Of a DNA stretch of 37,054 nt, positions 1 to 9,080 are shown in pieces. Where the stretch lies: contig CAUJEM010000001.1 of the NCBI GenBank assembly GCA_963169915.1, forward strand, positions 1-37,054. Reading direction: 5' to 3'. The stretch's first letter is position 1, and each line of letters begins with the position of its first letter. Both the position numbers and the translations under genes were made by a program. The notes below the pieces were generated by a model that was not told the DNA's origin, did no database searches, and saw nothing but the letters and a program-made list of their open reading frames with translations. This DNA comes from Myxococcota bacterium (GTDB lineage: Bacteria; Myxococcota_A; Polyangia; Polyangiales; Polyangiaceae).

Positions 1-882
<882 letters not shown>

Positions 883-929
883 TAATACCTCAAGACGAAC
901 GAACGAGAGCGGAGGGCCCATCATGGCAC

Positions 930-963
930 CGACGGCCCCTGCCGTCGATGCGCCTCAGGGCGC
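930..963 (-). other. Tandem perfect hairpins between tilS and ftsH
   Basis: Two inverted repeats stand side by side in the 93-nt gap. At 930-947 a 7-bp stem (CGACGGC/GCCGTCG) closes a 4-nt loop. At 950-963 a 5-bp stem (GCGCC/GGCGC) closes a TCAG loop. Neither is followed by a T-run on the minus strand, so a classical intrinsic terminator is not supported. They could lower read-through from tilS, mark an RNA processing site, or structure the ftsH leader. Confidence 0.45.
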
Positions 964-975
964 TAGGAGCATCAC

Positions 976-1884
976 TTAAGCACGCCGGCTCGCGCGCGCA
1001 TCCCCGAAACTTGCCAAAGCTTTTTCCTCGGCGCCGTCGCCGCTGGCCAGCTCCACCACGACGTCCCTCCCCGCCGCGAGGCGGAGCGCGCAGTGGCGCT
1101 GACCGCGGCGCTGCGCGCGCTCGAGCTGCCGCTGCTGCGCACGCGTGAGCAGCAGCTCCTCCCCCGTGGACGTGAGCCAGCGCGGCGCCGGGAGCGGCCC
1201 GGCGGCCACGAGATCGTCCGCGAGATCGCCGAGGTGCTGGACGACGCGGGGATCGAGCTGCTCGAGCAGCGGCAGCAGCTCCGCGCGGAGCCGCGTCCGC
1301 AAGAAGCGCGGGTCCTCGTTGGAGGGATCTCGGGCGTAGGGGATGGCGTGGCGCGTCAAGTGCAGCAGGACGTCCTGCCGCCGGGCTCGGAGCAAGGGTC
1401 GAGCAAAATGGCCCTGGCGCGGCGGCAGGACCGCCAGCCCCCGGGGCCCCGCGCCACGGAGCATCCGGCTCAAGAGCGTCTCGGCGCGGTCGTCGGCGTG
1501 GTGGCCCGTCACCACGATGGCACCCCCGAGCTGCTGTCGGCGCCGCTCGAGGTGCTCATGGCGCAGCGCGCGGGCGCGCGCTTGGAGGTTGCCCCCGGGC
1601 GCGAGCACCCCGCGGGTCCGCTCGAAGGGGACGTCCCAGCGACTCGCCAGGTCCTCGGCGAGCCCGAGCTCCTGCTCGGCCTCGGGGCGCAGCCCGTGAT
1701 CGACCCCGTGGGCGTAGAGCTCGAGGCGGTGACGGTCCCGGCAGCGGGCCAGTGCGTGCAGCAGCGCCATGGAGTCCGGCCCCCCCGAGACCGCCACGAG
1801 GAGCCGCTGGCCCTCGAGCTGGCACTCCCCCGCGACCGCGCGCCGGACGAGCGTGGACAGGCTGGGGGCGTGAGAGCTCGTCAC
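976..1884 (-). CDS. tilS: tRNA(Ile)-lysidine synthase TilS, short form
   Basis: PP-loop ATPase that attaches lysine to C34 of the CAU anticodon of a minor tRNA-Ile, converting it from Met to Ile specificity. The PP-loop SGGPDS is at residues 33-38. Family features follow, including the GHHADDRAET region and the RFLRTRLRAELLPLL helix. At 302 residues it is close to the short Aquifex-type TilS and lacks the C-terminal domains of the roughly 430-residue E. coli enzyme. The start is GTG with no strong ribosome binding site, so the exact start is less sure than the identity. It lies between a small four-Cys protein gene and ftsH on the same strand. Confidence 0.92.
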   Translation of the reverse strand: MTSSHAPSLSTLVRRAVAGECQLEGQRLLVAVSGGPDSMALLHALARCRDRHRLELYAHGVDHGLRPEAEQELGLAEDLASRWDVPFERTRGVLAPGGNLQARARALRHEHLERRRQQLGGAIVVTGHHADDRAETLLSRMLRGAGPRGLAVLPPRQGHFARPLLRARRQDVLLHLTRHAIPYARDPSNEDPRFLRTRLRAELLPLLEQLDPRVVQHLGDLADDLVAAGPLPAPRWLTSTGEELLLTRAQQRQLERAQRRGQRHCALRLAAGRDVVVELASGDGAEEKALASFGDARASRRA

Positions 1885-1926
1885 GTCAGCGGCGCCGGAG
1901 GCCGGGGGCCGGGGGTCGCGCCAACA

Positions 1927-2130
1927 TCAGCCGAGCTCGAAGCTCTTGCAGAAATTCAGCGCTGCGCCGAGGTGGAGCGAGGCCTGACGGTGCTCCTCGG
2001 TGGGAAAACCGAAGGAGCAGCCGCGCGTGACCGGCTCGAAGTGCTGGCAATCCGTGCAGCTGAAGCGAAAGCTGGTCCGCAGCGCCTCCTCCCGTAGCTG
2101 GAGGTCCACGAGCGTGATCACGGCGCGCAT
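1927..2130 (-). CDS. Small four-cysteine protein, putative metal-binding
   Basis: 67-residue protein with four cysteines, C25-x2-C28-x9-C38-x22-C61, and an ending FCKSFELG. The spacing suggests a zinc or iron-sulfur site; this is inference, as I do not recognise a named family. The ATG at 2130 is preferred over an in-frame TTG at 2145. The coding region overlaps the end of the upstream lipoprotein gene by 13 nt, which suggests translational coupling, and tilS begins 42 nt downstream. There is no signal peptide, so the product should be cytoplasmic, unlike the lipoprotein encoded just upstream. Confidence 0.7.
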   Translation of the reverse strand: MRAVITLVDLQLREEALRTSFRFSCTDCQHFEPVTRGCSFGFPTEEHRQASLHLGAALNFCKSFELG

Positions 2131-3845
2131 TGGAGCAGGGCCCAACCACCGACGGCGCGGAGGTCCGGGGCGCTGGCGCCGGTCACCCAGACGATGGCCA
2201 CTCTGCCACTGCCCGCTGCCATGGAGGAGTACACCCCGTCGAAGGCGTCGAGCGGGTGCGGGCCGATGGTCCCCACGAAGGTCTGGTGGGCGGACGGGCT
2301 GGTGGGGAGGACGTTGGCGGCGCCAGCCAAGCGGAACACCTCCATGGCGCCGGCGCGCGAGCCGAGCACGATGAGGTCACGCCCGACGGTGACGAGATCG
2401 CCTCCGGTGAAGGTGGCGTCTCCGACCTTGGCGGCGCTGCCCAAAGCGCCCGTGGCGTCGACGAGCTGGACCGAGAGCCCGGTGGGCTCGGCTCCGGCGT
2501 CGAGGGCCTCCGCGTCCGGGCTGACGGGCTGGAGCACCACCAGGCTGCTCCCGACGACACCGAGCGACTGCCACGCGGCCGCGGGGAGGGTCGCGGTGCC
2601 GCTCACGTCCCCCGAGCCCGCCGGGCCGACGGCGAGCTGCCCCGCGCGCTCCACCTTGGCGAGCTCGCCGCGCAGCGCCGAGGTGCCCGCGACCAGCGGC
2701 GCGGTGCTCTCTCTCTGCTCGAAGCCGATCCTGATACTGGCACCGCCCGCGAAGCGCGCCCCGTCGAGCTCGACGAACCGCGCCGCGGCGGGTGAGAGCC
2801 CGACCTTCGCCAAGAAGCCGAAGGCCGAGCGTGACGCCGTGGTGGACGGCCCCAGCGCGTGCCGCTGCGCCAGGCTCAGCTCTCCGAAGGCGCCGCCGGC
2901 GATGATGTGTAGCGGCTCCGTGGGCCTGCCGTCCGCGCCGAGCGCGGCGAAGCCCACGGTAGCGCCCGAGCGCGCGCACTTGGAGACGCCGACGGCCACG
3001 ACGCCGCGGTCACCCAGCGACCGGAGCCCCACGCCCCCCGTGTCCGACGGGCTGGCGCAGCTCTCCACCGCGATGTCCGAGGGGGTCCCGAGCTGCCCCG
3101 CGAGCGTGAGCGGCATCACCCGGACCCGGTCGATGCCGGTGGTCGTGTCGAGCTCTCGGTACGCCACGAGGAAGCCCCCTCCGTGCGCCGTGACGACGGC
3201 GTTGGAGAGCTTCACCTGCGCGGGCCCCGGGGAGGGCAGCAGCCCACTGGAGACCAGGGACAGCTCACAGCCGACGCCAGCGTCCGGCGGCGGGGCGTCC
3301 TCCGGCGCGTCGGTGGGCGCGTCGGTGGGGGCGTCCGTCCCGGCGTCTCCGGGCGTGCCGGTGACGCACTTGCCCTCGCGGCAGGTGAGGCCCTCGGCGC
3401 AGCCCGCGCCGGCGTAGAGGGTGGTGCAGCGCTCGGCGTCGCCCGCCGCGAAGTTTGCCACCGAGACGGTGACGCTGCTGCTCTTCTCCAGGTTGGCCTT
3501 GGCGCAGCCGAAGCCCACCACGCCGCAGTCGTCCCCTCGCACGAGGACCCCGAAGCCGTAGGTCTTCTTCTCGAGCTCCCCCACCGAGGGGAGTGACTCC
3601 GTGGAGCGCACGACCGCCCGATAGATGGCGCGCGAGGTGTCTCCGCGCGTGAAGTCCTCGATGCTGGGGCAGCCATCCTCGAAGATGGCGAGCTCCGTGT
3701 ACGTGGAGGAGTCCCGAAACGAGAGGTTGTCACCACCAGCGGGGCAGTCCTGCAGCGTGATGCTGACACCATCGGCGGCGCAGGAGCTCGCCAGCACGGC
3801 GCCGAGGCTCAGTAAAGATAGGGCGGAAAAGCTCTTGACTCTCAT
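2118..3845 (-). CDS. Secreted lipoprotein with Cys-rich module and DAPT linker
   Basis: 575-residue hypothetical protein. The N-terminus has a hydrophobic signal followed by LASSC (Cys22), a lipobox-like site. Residues up to about 165 form a domain ending in a Cys-rich segment (CTTLYAGAGCAEGLTCREGKC). A linker of repeated TDAP/EDAP units follows (around 3300-3350). The rest is a large Gly/Ala/Val-rich region resembling a beta-propeller or other beta-rich fold (inference only). The start codon overlaps the kinase stop by 4 nt (ATGA), so it is probably translationally coupled to the kinase. It could be a surface partner or sensor for the kinase pathway, but no function can be assigned. Confidence 0.8.
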   Translation of the reverse strand: MRVKSFSALSLLSLGAVLASSCAADGVSITLQDCPAGGDNLSFRDSSTYTELAIFEDGCPSIEDFTRGDTSRAIYRAVVRSTESLPSVGELEKKTYGFGVLVRGDDCGVVGFGCAKANLEKSSSVTVSVANFAAGDAERCTTLYAGAGCAEGLTCREGKCVTGTPGDAGTDAPTDAPTDAPEDAPPPDAGVGCELSLVSSGLLPSPGPAQVKLSNAVVTAHGGGFLVAYRELDTTTGIDRVRVMPLTLAGQLGTPSDIAVESCASPSDTGGVGLRSLGDRGVVAVGVSKCARSGATVGFAALGADGRPTEPLHIIAGGAFGELSLAQRHALGPSTTASRSAFGFLAKVGLSPAAARFVELDGARFAGGASIRIGFEQRESTAPLVAGTSALRGELAKVERAGQLAVGPAGSGDVSGTATLPAAAWQSLGVVGSSLVVLQPVSPDAEALDAGAEPTGLSVQLVDATGALGSAAKVGDATFTGGDLVTVGRDLIVLGSRAGAMEVFRLAGAANVLPTSPSAHQTFVGTIGPHPLDAFDGVYSSMAAGSGRVAIVWVTGASAPDLRAVGGWALLQCAP

Positions 3846-5926
3846 GATCCCATTTTCACGCGTTGGGCGGTGGTCTGGCCGGAGACGATGGTAACGCTCA
3901 AGCTCTGCTGGGGGGCTCCAGATTTTTTCAGCCGCACCCCGTGGCTCCCGGGTGGGAGCGGGTGGCGCAGCACCGGCGAGGGGCCGAGGTTGCGGCCCCC
4001 GACCACCACGGCGTCACAGAACGGATCGCAGACTACGGTGAGGTAGCCCGGGGCGCCAGCGGCGGGGACCGAGGGCTTGGCCTCGGCGACGCTCGCCCCT
4101 GGCCCGACGAGCTTGTCCGGAGTGGGCGGCGCAGGCTTGGTGGGCGCCGCGACCGCGCGCGCCGCGGCCGGGACCAGCGCAGCGACGGCGGGCGCCCGCT
4201 CCACCGCCCGCGGCTCGGCGACGGGCGCCGGGCGTGCTTCGGGCGCCGCGACGCTGGGCGCCGGCGAGGCGGCGGGCGCCTCCGCCAGCATCGCCGCGCT
4301 GCCCGTGACGGCGGCGGCAGGAAGCGCCGCTGGCGAGGGGGGCGCTGCCTGAGCGGTGACCGTGACCGTGACCGGCGAGGACCGCTCCCGCGTGCGGTCG
4401 GCGAGGACCACCAAGACCCCAGCGACCGCCAGCGCGCTGACCGCCGCCAGCACCCACACGACGGGGCCGAAGCGCGGGCCCGCGGGCGCCGACGCTACCG
4501 CGGGCACCGCGGGCACCGCCGGCGCCATCACCGGCGCCGGCTCCCGGATCATGACGCTGGCGGTGTGCTGGGCGTCACTCCGCGGCGACGCAGCAGGGCG
4601 CGGGATGGTGACCTGGAGCCCGGGGCCCTCCAGCGGGCTGACGCGCACCGAGGTCAGCGCCTCGTCCTCTTCGTCGTAGGCGGCGCCGGCGAGCACGCCC
4701 GGCGCGAGCCCGAAGCTGGGCAGCGGGGGGAGCGCCGCCGGTGGCGGGAGCGGCGCGCGCGGGCTCGAGGCAGGCGCGCGAGACACCGGAGCCACCACCC
4801 GCGTCGCTGCGTCCTCGTCCTCCTCGTAGCCGTAGGCGGCGGCGCGGGCGCCCGGCGCGACGGCGTCGACGTCGGTGAGCATCGACACCTCCTCCGTGAC
4901 GTCGATGGCCTCGAGCTCCTCCATGGCCGAGGTGCGCGTGACCTCCGCGGCGCGCTCGAGGTAGGCCTGCCGCGTCTCGAAGCGCTGGATGAGCATGCTC
5001 TTCAGGTAGCCGCCGACCTCGTCCGCGGTGACCAGGTGACCGATGCTGATGACGAAGCGCTGCAGCTCGCGCGCGAAGTGCCTCGCCGTGGGCCAGCGCG
5101 CTTCCGGGCGCGGCTCCAGGGCACCCATCACGATGCGCTCGAGCGCCAGCGGATAGCCCGGCACCAGGCTCGACGGCTTCGGGACGCGACAGGCCTGCAC
5201 GCGCGCCACCGTCTCTAGGTCCGAGTCGCTGCGGAACAAGCGGCGCCCGGTGGTCAGCTCCCAGAGCACGACGCCGAGTGCGAAGACGTCCGTCCTCCGG
5301 TCGATCGCCTCGCCGCGCGTCTGCTCGGGGCTCATGTACGCCACCTTGCCCTTGAGGATCCCCACGTGCGTGTCGCTCAACCGACCGCGCGCCTTGGCGA
5401 CACCGAAGTCGACGACCTTGACCCCACCCTCGAAGGTGACGAACAGGTTGTGTGGGGACACGTCGCGGTGCACGAGCCCGAGCGGCTGGCCGTCACGGCC
5501 TCGCAGCTCGTGCGCCGCGTGCAGCCCCTCCGCGGCGTCCGCGCAGACCTTGGCGGCGATCTCCGGGGGCATGGGCGCCGCGCCGTCCTCGATGAGGCGC
5601 AGCACCTCCCGCAGCGGCTCGCCGTGGAGGTACTCCATGGCCAGCCAGTAGGTGTTGCCGGCGCGCCCCAGGTCGAACACCTGCGCGACGTTGGGGTGCG
5701 AGATGCGCGCGGCGATGCGCGCCTCGTCCAGGAACATGTCGATGAACTGGGCGTCTTCGGCCAAGTGCGGGTGAATACGCTTGAGCGCCACCCACTTCTG
5801 AAAGCCGCCGGGGCCGTCCGCGCGCGCCAGGTGCACGGTGGCCATGCCACCGACGCCCAGCTCGTCCACGATCCGGTAGCGCCCGACGAAGGCCCCCGCG
5901 CCAGCGAGCGTCGAAGGCTCCGCCAT
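3842..5926 (-). CDS. Transmembrane Ser/Thr protein kinase with C-terminal PEGA domain
   Basis: 694-residue Hanks-type kinase. The N-terminal kinase domain shows the Gly-rich loop GVGGMA (24-29), catalytic Lys49, Glu68, the catalytic loop HRDVSPHN (153-160), DFG (173-175) and an SPEQ activation-segment end. In the catalytic loop a Ser replaces the usual Lys of HRDxKxxN, a variant seen in many myxobacterial kinases. An Ala/Pro-rich juxtamembrane linker leads to one membrane segment (about 488-508), a second Ala/Pro-rich linker, and a PEGA-type beta domain (about 626-694). The kinase should face the cytoplasm and the PEGA domain the periplasm. It starts 3 nt after the TPR protein gene and overlaps the downstream lipoprotein gene by 4 nt. 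The substrate is unknown. Confidence 0.93.
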   Translation of the reverse strand: MAEPSTLAGAGAFVGRYRIVDELGVGGMATVHLARADGPGGFQKWVALKRIHPHLAEDAQFIDMFLDEARIAARISHPNVAQVFDLGRAGNTYWLAMEYLHGEPLREVLRLIEDGAAPMPPEIAAKVCADAAEGLHAAHELRGRDGQPLGLVHRDVSPHNLFVTFEGGVKVVDFGVAKARGRLSDTHVGILKGKVAYMSPEQTRGEAIDRRTDVFALGVVLWELTTGRRLFRSDSDLETVARVQACRVPKPSSLVPGYPLALERIVMGALEPRPEARWPTARHFARELQRFVISIGHLVTADEVGGYLKSMLIQRFETRQAYLERAAEVTRTSAMEELEAIDVTEEVSMLTDVDAVAPGARAAAYGYEEDEDAATRVVAPVSRAPASSPRAPLPPPAALPPLPSFGLAPGVLAGAAYDEEDEALTSVRVSPLEGPGLQVTIPRPAASPRSDAQHTASVMIREPAPVMAPAVPAVPAVASAPAGPRFGPVVWVLAAVSALAVAGVLVVLADRTRERSSPVTVTVTAQAAPPSPAALPAAAVTGSAAMLAEAPAASPAPSVAAPEARPAPVAEPRAVERAPAVAALVPAAARAVAAPTKPAPPTPDKLVGPGASVAEAKPSVPAAGAPGYLTVVCDPFCDAVVVGGRNLGPSPVLRHPLPPGSHGVRLKKSGAPQQSLSVTIVSGQTTAQRVKMGS

Positions 5927-5929
5927 GAC

Positions 5930-6850
5930 TCAACGCGTCCAGGAAGGCGCGCCGACGTCGGCCTCGTTGCTGGGCAGGAGCAACACGGTGGCGACCACGG
6001 CGACCACGGCCACCGCGACGCCGCCGCCCACGAGCCAGGGCGTAGACCCGCTGAAGAAGCCCCCTTCCTTCTTCTTGTCGTCTTTGGCGCGGCGCTCCTC
6101 CTCTTTAGTGGGGGCGAAGGGCGACAGCTCCTCCTCCGCGCCGTCCGCTGCCTTGCCCTTCACGCTGATCTTCTGCTCCGCGATGGCCCAGGCGTTCTTG
6201 TCGTCGTCGAGCGCGCGCGCCACGATCTTCAGCTTGGCGCCGCTGGTCGCGACGCGCTTGGGCACGCTGAACTCGATCTGCGCGCCAGACGGCTTGCTCT
6301 GCCGCCAGCGCTTCTTGGTGGCCAGATCTTCCACCTCCAAGCTCACCTCGGCGATGGTGGTGGTGTAGGCCTCCGGCAGCACGGTCACCACGGTGAACTC
6401 CTTCTTCGCCGGGATGACCTCCTGCGCGCTGATGGAGAGTGAGAGGTAGTCTCCCAGCGCCGACACCTCGCCGCGCGCCTTGTCGACGAGCTGCTGGGCG
6501 AGCGGCCCGCTGTCGGCCGAGGGGACGAACTCAGGATCGATGGTGACGGCGACCCGGAAGGACTCCAGCGCGGCCTTCTCCTCCCCGAGGGCCGCCTGCA
6601 CCGCCCCGATGCGAGAGTAGGCCAGCACCACCTCGTCCGGCTCGAGGCCGCCCTCCTTCACCGCCTGCTGGTAGTGGGACATGGCGACGTCCAGCTCCCC
6701 TTGGTGCCACGCGGTGTCCGCCTTGCCCAGGCTGGGCGGCGCCGCGGCGCCAAGGGAGGCCGCCGTGAGGCTGGCAGCGAGCAGCGCCGCGCCGAGGCGA
6801 GAGCCGCGACGGTGATGGAGCAAGGTAGAGCGTTGGAGCTGACTGGGCAT
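5930..6850 (-). CDS. TPR-like protein with signal sequence and C-terminal membrane anchor
   Basis: 306-residue protein with an N-terminal hydrophobic signal or anchor (about 17-36). Helical repeats resembling TPRs follow (about 40-115, including AWHQGELDVAMSHYQQAV and an ALESFRVAVTIDP unit). Then comes a beta-rich domain and a C-terminal membrane segment (about 275-293) with a short tail of about a dozen residues. If the signal is cleaved or inserted normally, most of the protein is periplasmic. It is 3 nt upstream of the PEGA kinase gene, so the two are almost certainly co-transcribed. A scaffold or regulator for the kinase is a reasonable inference but is not shown by sequence. Confidence 0.8.
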   Translation of the reverse strand: MPSQLQRSTLLHHRRGSRLGAALLAASLTAASLGAAAPPSLGKADTAWHQGELDVAMSHYQQAVKEGGLEPDEVVLAYSRIGAVQAALGEEKAALESFRVAVTIDPEFVPSADSGPLAQQLVDKARGEVSALGDYLSLSISAQEVIPAKKEFTVVTVLPEAYTTTIAEVSLEVEDLATKKRWRQSKPSGAQIEFSVPKRVATSGAKLKIVARALDDDKNAWAIAEQKISVKGKAADGAEEELSPFAPTKEEERRAKDDKKKEGGFFSGSTPWLVGGGVAVAVVAVVATVLLLPSNEADVGAPSWTR

Positions 6851-6874
6851 TCGTGGACCTGAGCTGAGCGGGCC

Positions 6875-6889
6875 CGGGCAGTATGCCCG
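6875..6889. promoter_or_regulatory. Inverted repeat upstream of the TPR-kinase genes
   Basis: CGGGCA-GTA-TGCCCG is a perfect 6-bp inverted repeat with a 3-nt spacer. It lies in the 77-nt gap between the 207-residue lipoprotein gene and the start of the TPR protein gene. On the minus strand it contains CATACT, a -10-like hexamer. It could be an operator for an internal promoter of the TPR-kinase-lipoprotein block or simply an RNA hairpin. Confidence 0.3.
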
Positions 6890-6927
6890 AGATCATCTTG
6901 GAGCGCACACACGCATCACCGTCCCCG

Positions 6928-7551
6928 TCATGGGAACGGCTGCGCCGGCTGCCCTCGCTGAAAAAAGAAGCGGAAGCCCCCCTCCACCCAGCTCCGCTTG
7001 GCCTCCGGGACCACCCCGTCGGCGCCCTGATCTCGCGGATCTGCGAAGAAGGCGCCGAAGCGCGCCTCGGTGAGGCGCTCACCGCCGTCCTTCTCGTTGG
7101 GGTCCCCGCTGAAGAGCGCGCGGAAGGTGATGGTGCCGTCCAGCGCGTAGAGGCTGCTGTTTTGCTGATGGCAGGTGTCGTTGAGGTAGAGCGAGAGGCT
7201 GACCTTCGCCGGGTCGGCGTCGGGGCGCACGGGGACCCCGGGCGGCGAGACGCCGCGCGGCAAGGTGACGCGGAGCTCCTCCCCCAGGTGCTCCTCGCGG
7301 ATCTGTGCGACGTCCGTGACGAGGACGCTCAGCCCGTCGCTCACCTCCTCCAGGTTGTCGCCACGCTGCACGCGGATGTCGAGCTGCTGTCGAAAGGGGT
7401 TGGCGCCGAAGAAGGTGGGCTCGAGGTCGAACGGCCCGTTCCAGCACTCCGCGACGTAGAGCCGCTCGCTCTTGACCCAGCCCGTCCCCTCGCCCGTGGA
7501 GCAGCCGAGGGTCGCGAGCCCCACCGCCAAGACCCAACGCGCGCGCCTCAT
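6928..7551 (-). CDS. Putative lipoprotein of unknown function
   Basis: 207-residue hypothetical protein. A short positively charged and hydrophobic N-terminus ends in TLGC (Cys17), a lipobox-like site, so an exported lipid-anchored protein is likely. The mature part has a few further cysteines (AECWNG, DTCHQQ) and beta-type sequence, with no domain I can name. The start overlaps the end of mnmA by 4 nt (ATGA), so it is translated from the mnmA transcript, although an exported lipoprotein has no obvious role with a tRNA-modifying enzyme. The next gene downstream starts 77 nt away. Confidence 0.75.
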   Translation of the reverse strand: MRRARWVLAVGLATLGCSTGEGTGWVKSERLYVAECWNGPFDLEPTFFGANPFRQQLDIRVQRGDNLEEVSDGLSVLVTDVAQIREEHLGEELRVTLPRGVSPPGVPVRPDADPAKVSLSLYLNDTCHQQNSSLYALDGTITFRALFSGDPNEKDGGERLTEARFGAFFADPRDQGADGVVPEAKRSWVEGGFRFFFQRGQPAQPFP

Positions 7552-8639
7552 GCCGGCAGCTCCTCGGCGCCTTGGCTGGCTCGGATGACGCCCCCCCCGA
7601 GCACCTGCTCGCCAGCATAGAAGACGGCGTACTGACCTGGGACGACCGCGATGACGGGGTGATCGAACCGTACCTCCGCCGCGCCGGGCGTGGCGGCTTC
7701 GACCAGCGCGGGGTGGCGCGCTCCATGGTAGCGCACGGCCACCTCGCAGCGCAGCGGCAGCTCCACCCCGGCGCGCAGCGTCAGCTCCTCGAGGGAGGCG
7801 GCCTGCACCGCGAGTCGCTCACGGTCCCCCAGCTGCACCGTGCCGAGCGCCGGATCCAGCCTCACGACGTAGCTGCGCTTGCCGACCGCGACGCCCAGGT
7901 TCCTGCGCTGCCCCAGGGTGAAGGCGTGGACCCCCGCGTGGGTGGCGATGGGGCGTCCGTCCTCGTCCAGCAGCTTGCCGGGGCGCAGGCGCTCCCTCGC
8001 GCGCTCCGCCACGAACTGCGCGTAGCGACCGTCCGCCACGAAGCAGAGCTCCTGGCTCTCCCCCTTGTCCGCCCCGGGCAGGCCGAGGGCCGCCGCCTCC
8101 CGACGCACCTCCGCCTTGGTGGCCTCGCCGAGGGGAAACCTCAGCCGCGCCAGCGTGGCTTGGGGGAGCATGTGCAAGAAGTAGCTCTGATCTTTGCGTG
8201 TGTCGTGGCCCTGGAGCAGGGTCAAGACACCCTCTCGCTCCACGATGCGCGCGTAGTGGCCGGTAGCGAGCCAGCGCGCGCCCAGCCGGTCGGCGAGCCC
8301 CAAGAGCTCCGGGATCTTCACCCCGCGATTGCAGCGGACACAAGGGCTGGGCGTGACGCCCTGCAGGTAGGCCTCGACGAAGGGCGTGACCACCTCCGCC
8401 TCGAACAGCTCTCGGCGGTCGAAGGTGTAGTGGGGGATCCCCAGCGCGTCGGCCACGCGCCGCGCTCCATACACGTCCTCCGGGGCGCAGCAGCGCCCCC
8501 GCGCCGAGCCATCATCCGGGTAGTCCCAGAGGTGCAACGTGGCGCCGATGACCTCGTGGCCGGCCGCGAGCAGGCGCGCCGCCGCGACGGACGAGTCCAC
8601 CCCGCCGCTCATCGCGACCAAGACGCGCTCTCGGCTCAT
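7548..8639 (-). CDS. mnmA: tRNA-specific 2-thiouridylase MnmA
   Basis: Transfers sulfur to U34 of tRNA-Lys, -Glu and -Gln (s2U34). The 363-residue product shows the PP-loop SGGVDSS (11-17), a first catalytic Cys in GVTPSPCVRC (Cys100 or Cys103), the DTRKDQSYFL motif (146-155), a second Cys in GESQELCF (Cys199), and the usual C-terminal beta domains. The ATG at 8639 is chosen because the family begins just before the PP-loop; an in-frame start 36 nt further up adds unconserved residues. A -10-like TATGCT ends 8 nt before this ATG. It is the first strongly conserved gene of the long minus-strand run leading to tilS and ftsH. Confidence 0.95.
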   Translation of the reverse strand: MSRERVLVAMSGGVDSSVAAARLLAAGHEVIGATLHLWDYPDDGSARGRCCAPEDVYGARRVADALGIPHYTFDRRELFEAEVVTPFVEAYLQGVTPSPCVRCNRGVKIPELLGLADRLGARWLATGHYARIVEREGVLTLLQGHDTRKDQSYFLHMLPQATLARLRFPLGEATKAEVRREAAALGLPGADKGESQELCFVADGRYAQFVAERARERLRPGKLLDEDGRPIATHAGVHAFTLGQRRNLGVAVGKRSYVVRLDPALGTVQLGDRERLAVQAASLEELTLRAGVELPLRCEVAVRYHGARHPALVEAATPGAAEVRFDHPVIAVVPGQYAVFYAGEQVLGGGVIRASQGAEELPA

Positions 8640-8679
8640 GGCGCCGGAGCATACCCCAAGGGCGCGGCTAGACACCGGT

Positions 8680-9012
8680 TCAGCCGCTCCCCTGGAGCAC
8701 GGTACGGACGGAGGAGCCCGCGCGGTCCACGAGCTTGGCGGTCAAGTCGACCACCTCACCATAGCGGTAGATGCCGGCTTGGAGCGCGAGCAGCTCCGTG
8801 GGGGACGGAGACGCGCTCAGCCGCCCCTGCACGACGCCGCGCACCAGCGCCTCTCCCTGCTCGAGCCGCGTGCCGACCGCGCCGAGCAGCTTCTGAAAGG
8901 TGGCGCCACGCTCGGCGGCGGCCCCCGTGGCCGTGGCCCTCACCGGGGGCAGCCCTCCCCCGCGCACGCCCTCTTCACGGACCACGATGCCTCGTCCTAG
9001 CTCTACGGTCAT
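8680..9012 (-). CDS. Small protein resembling type III secretion inner-rod subunit SctI (YscI/HrpB/EscI)
   Basis: 110-residue protein without a signal peptide. The C-terminal about 40 residues contain ELLALQAGIYRYGEVVDL followed by TAKLVDRAGSSVRTVLQ. This matches the pattern I know for the SctI inner-rod family: a LLALQ helix, an aromatic turn, and a second helix with KLVDKAxxxVxTLL. The N-terminus is low-complexity, as is usual for the family. No other secretion gene is visible here. It is divergent from a FliA-type sigma factor gene 68 nt away. FliE or an unrelated helical protein are the alternatives. The ATG at 9012 is preferred over an upstream start at 9081 that would overlap the sigma gene. 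Confidence 0.55.
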   Translation of the reverse strand: MTVELGRGIVVREEGVRGGGLPPVRATATGAAAERGATFQKLLGAVGTRLEQGEALVRGVVQGRLSASPSPTELLALQAGIYRYGEVVDLTAKLVDRAGSSVRTVLQGSG

Positions 9013-9043
9013 GGCCCGGCGCTTCGGTCGGGTGGCGGAGTCG

Positions 9044-9073
9044 TTGCGTCGCGGTCGCGAGCCGAAGTATCGT
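9044..9073 (+). promoter_or_regulatory. Candidate promoter of the FliA-type sigma gene
   Basis: TTGCGT at 9044-9049, an 18-nt spacer, then TATCGT at 9068-9073. The -10-like hexamer ends 7 nt before the ATG at 9081, so initiation near 9080 would give a leaderless or almost leaderless message. The AGGGG at 9074-9078 could serve as a ribosome binding site only on a longer transcript. Confidence 0.4.
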
Positions 9074-9080
9074 AGGGGCA

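Noticed and set aside
7572..9080. Long in-frame plus-strand extension upstream of the FliA-type sigma gene
   Set aside because: The stretch is antisense to mnmA and the SctI-like gene and has no motif; the sigma protein starts at 9081 with AGGGG just before it.
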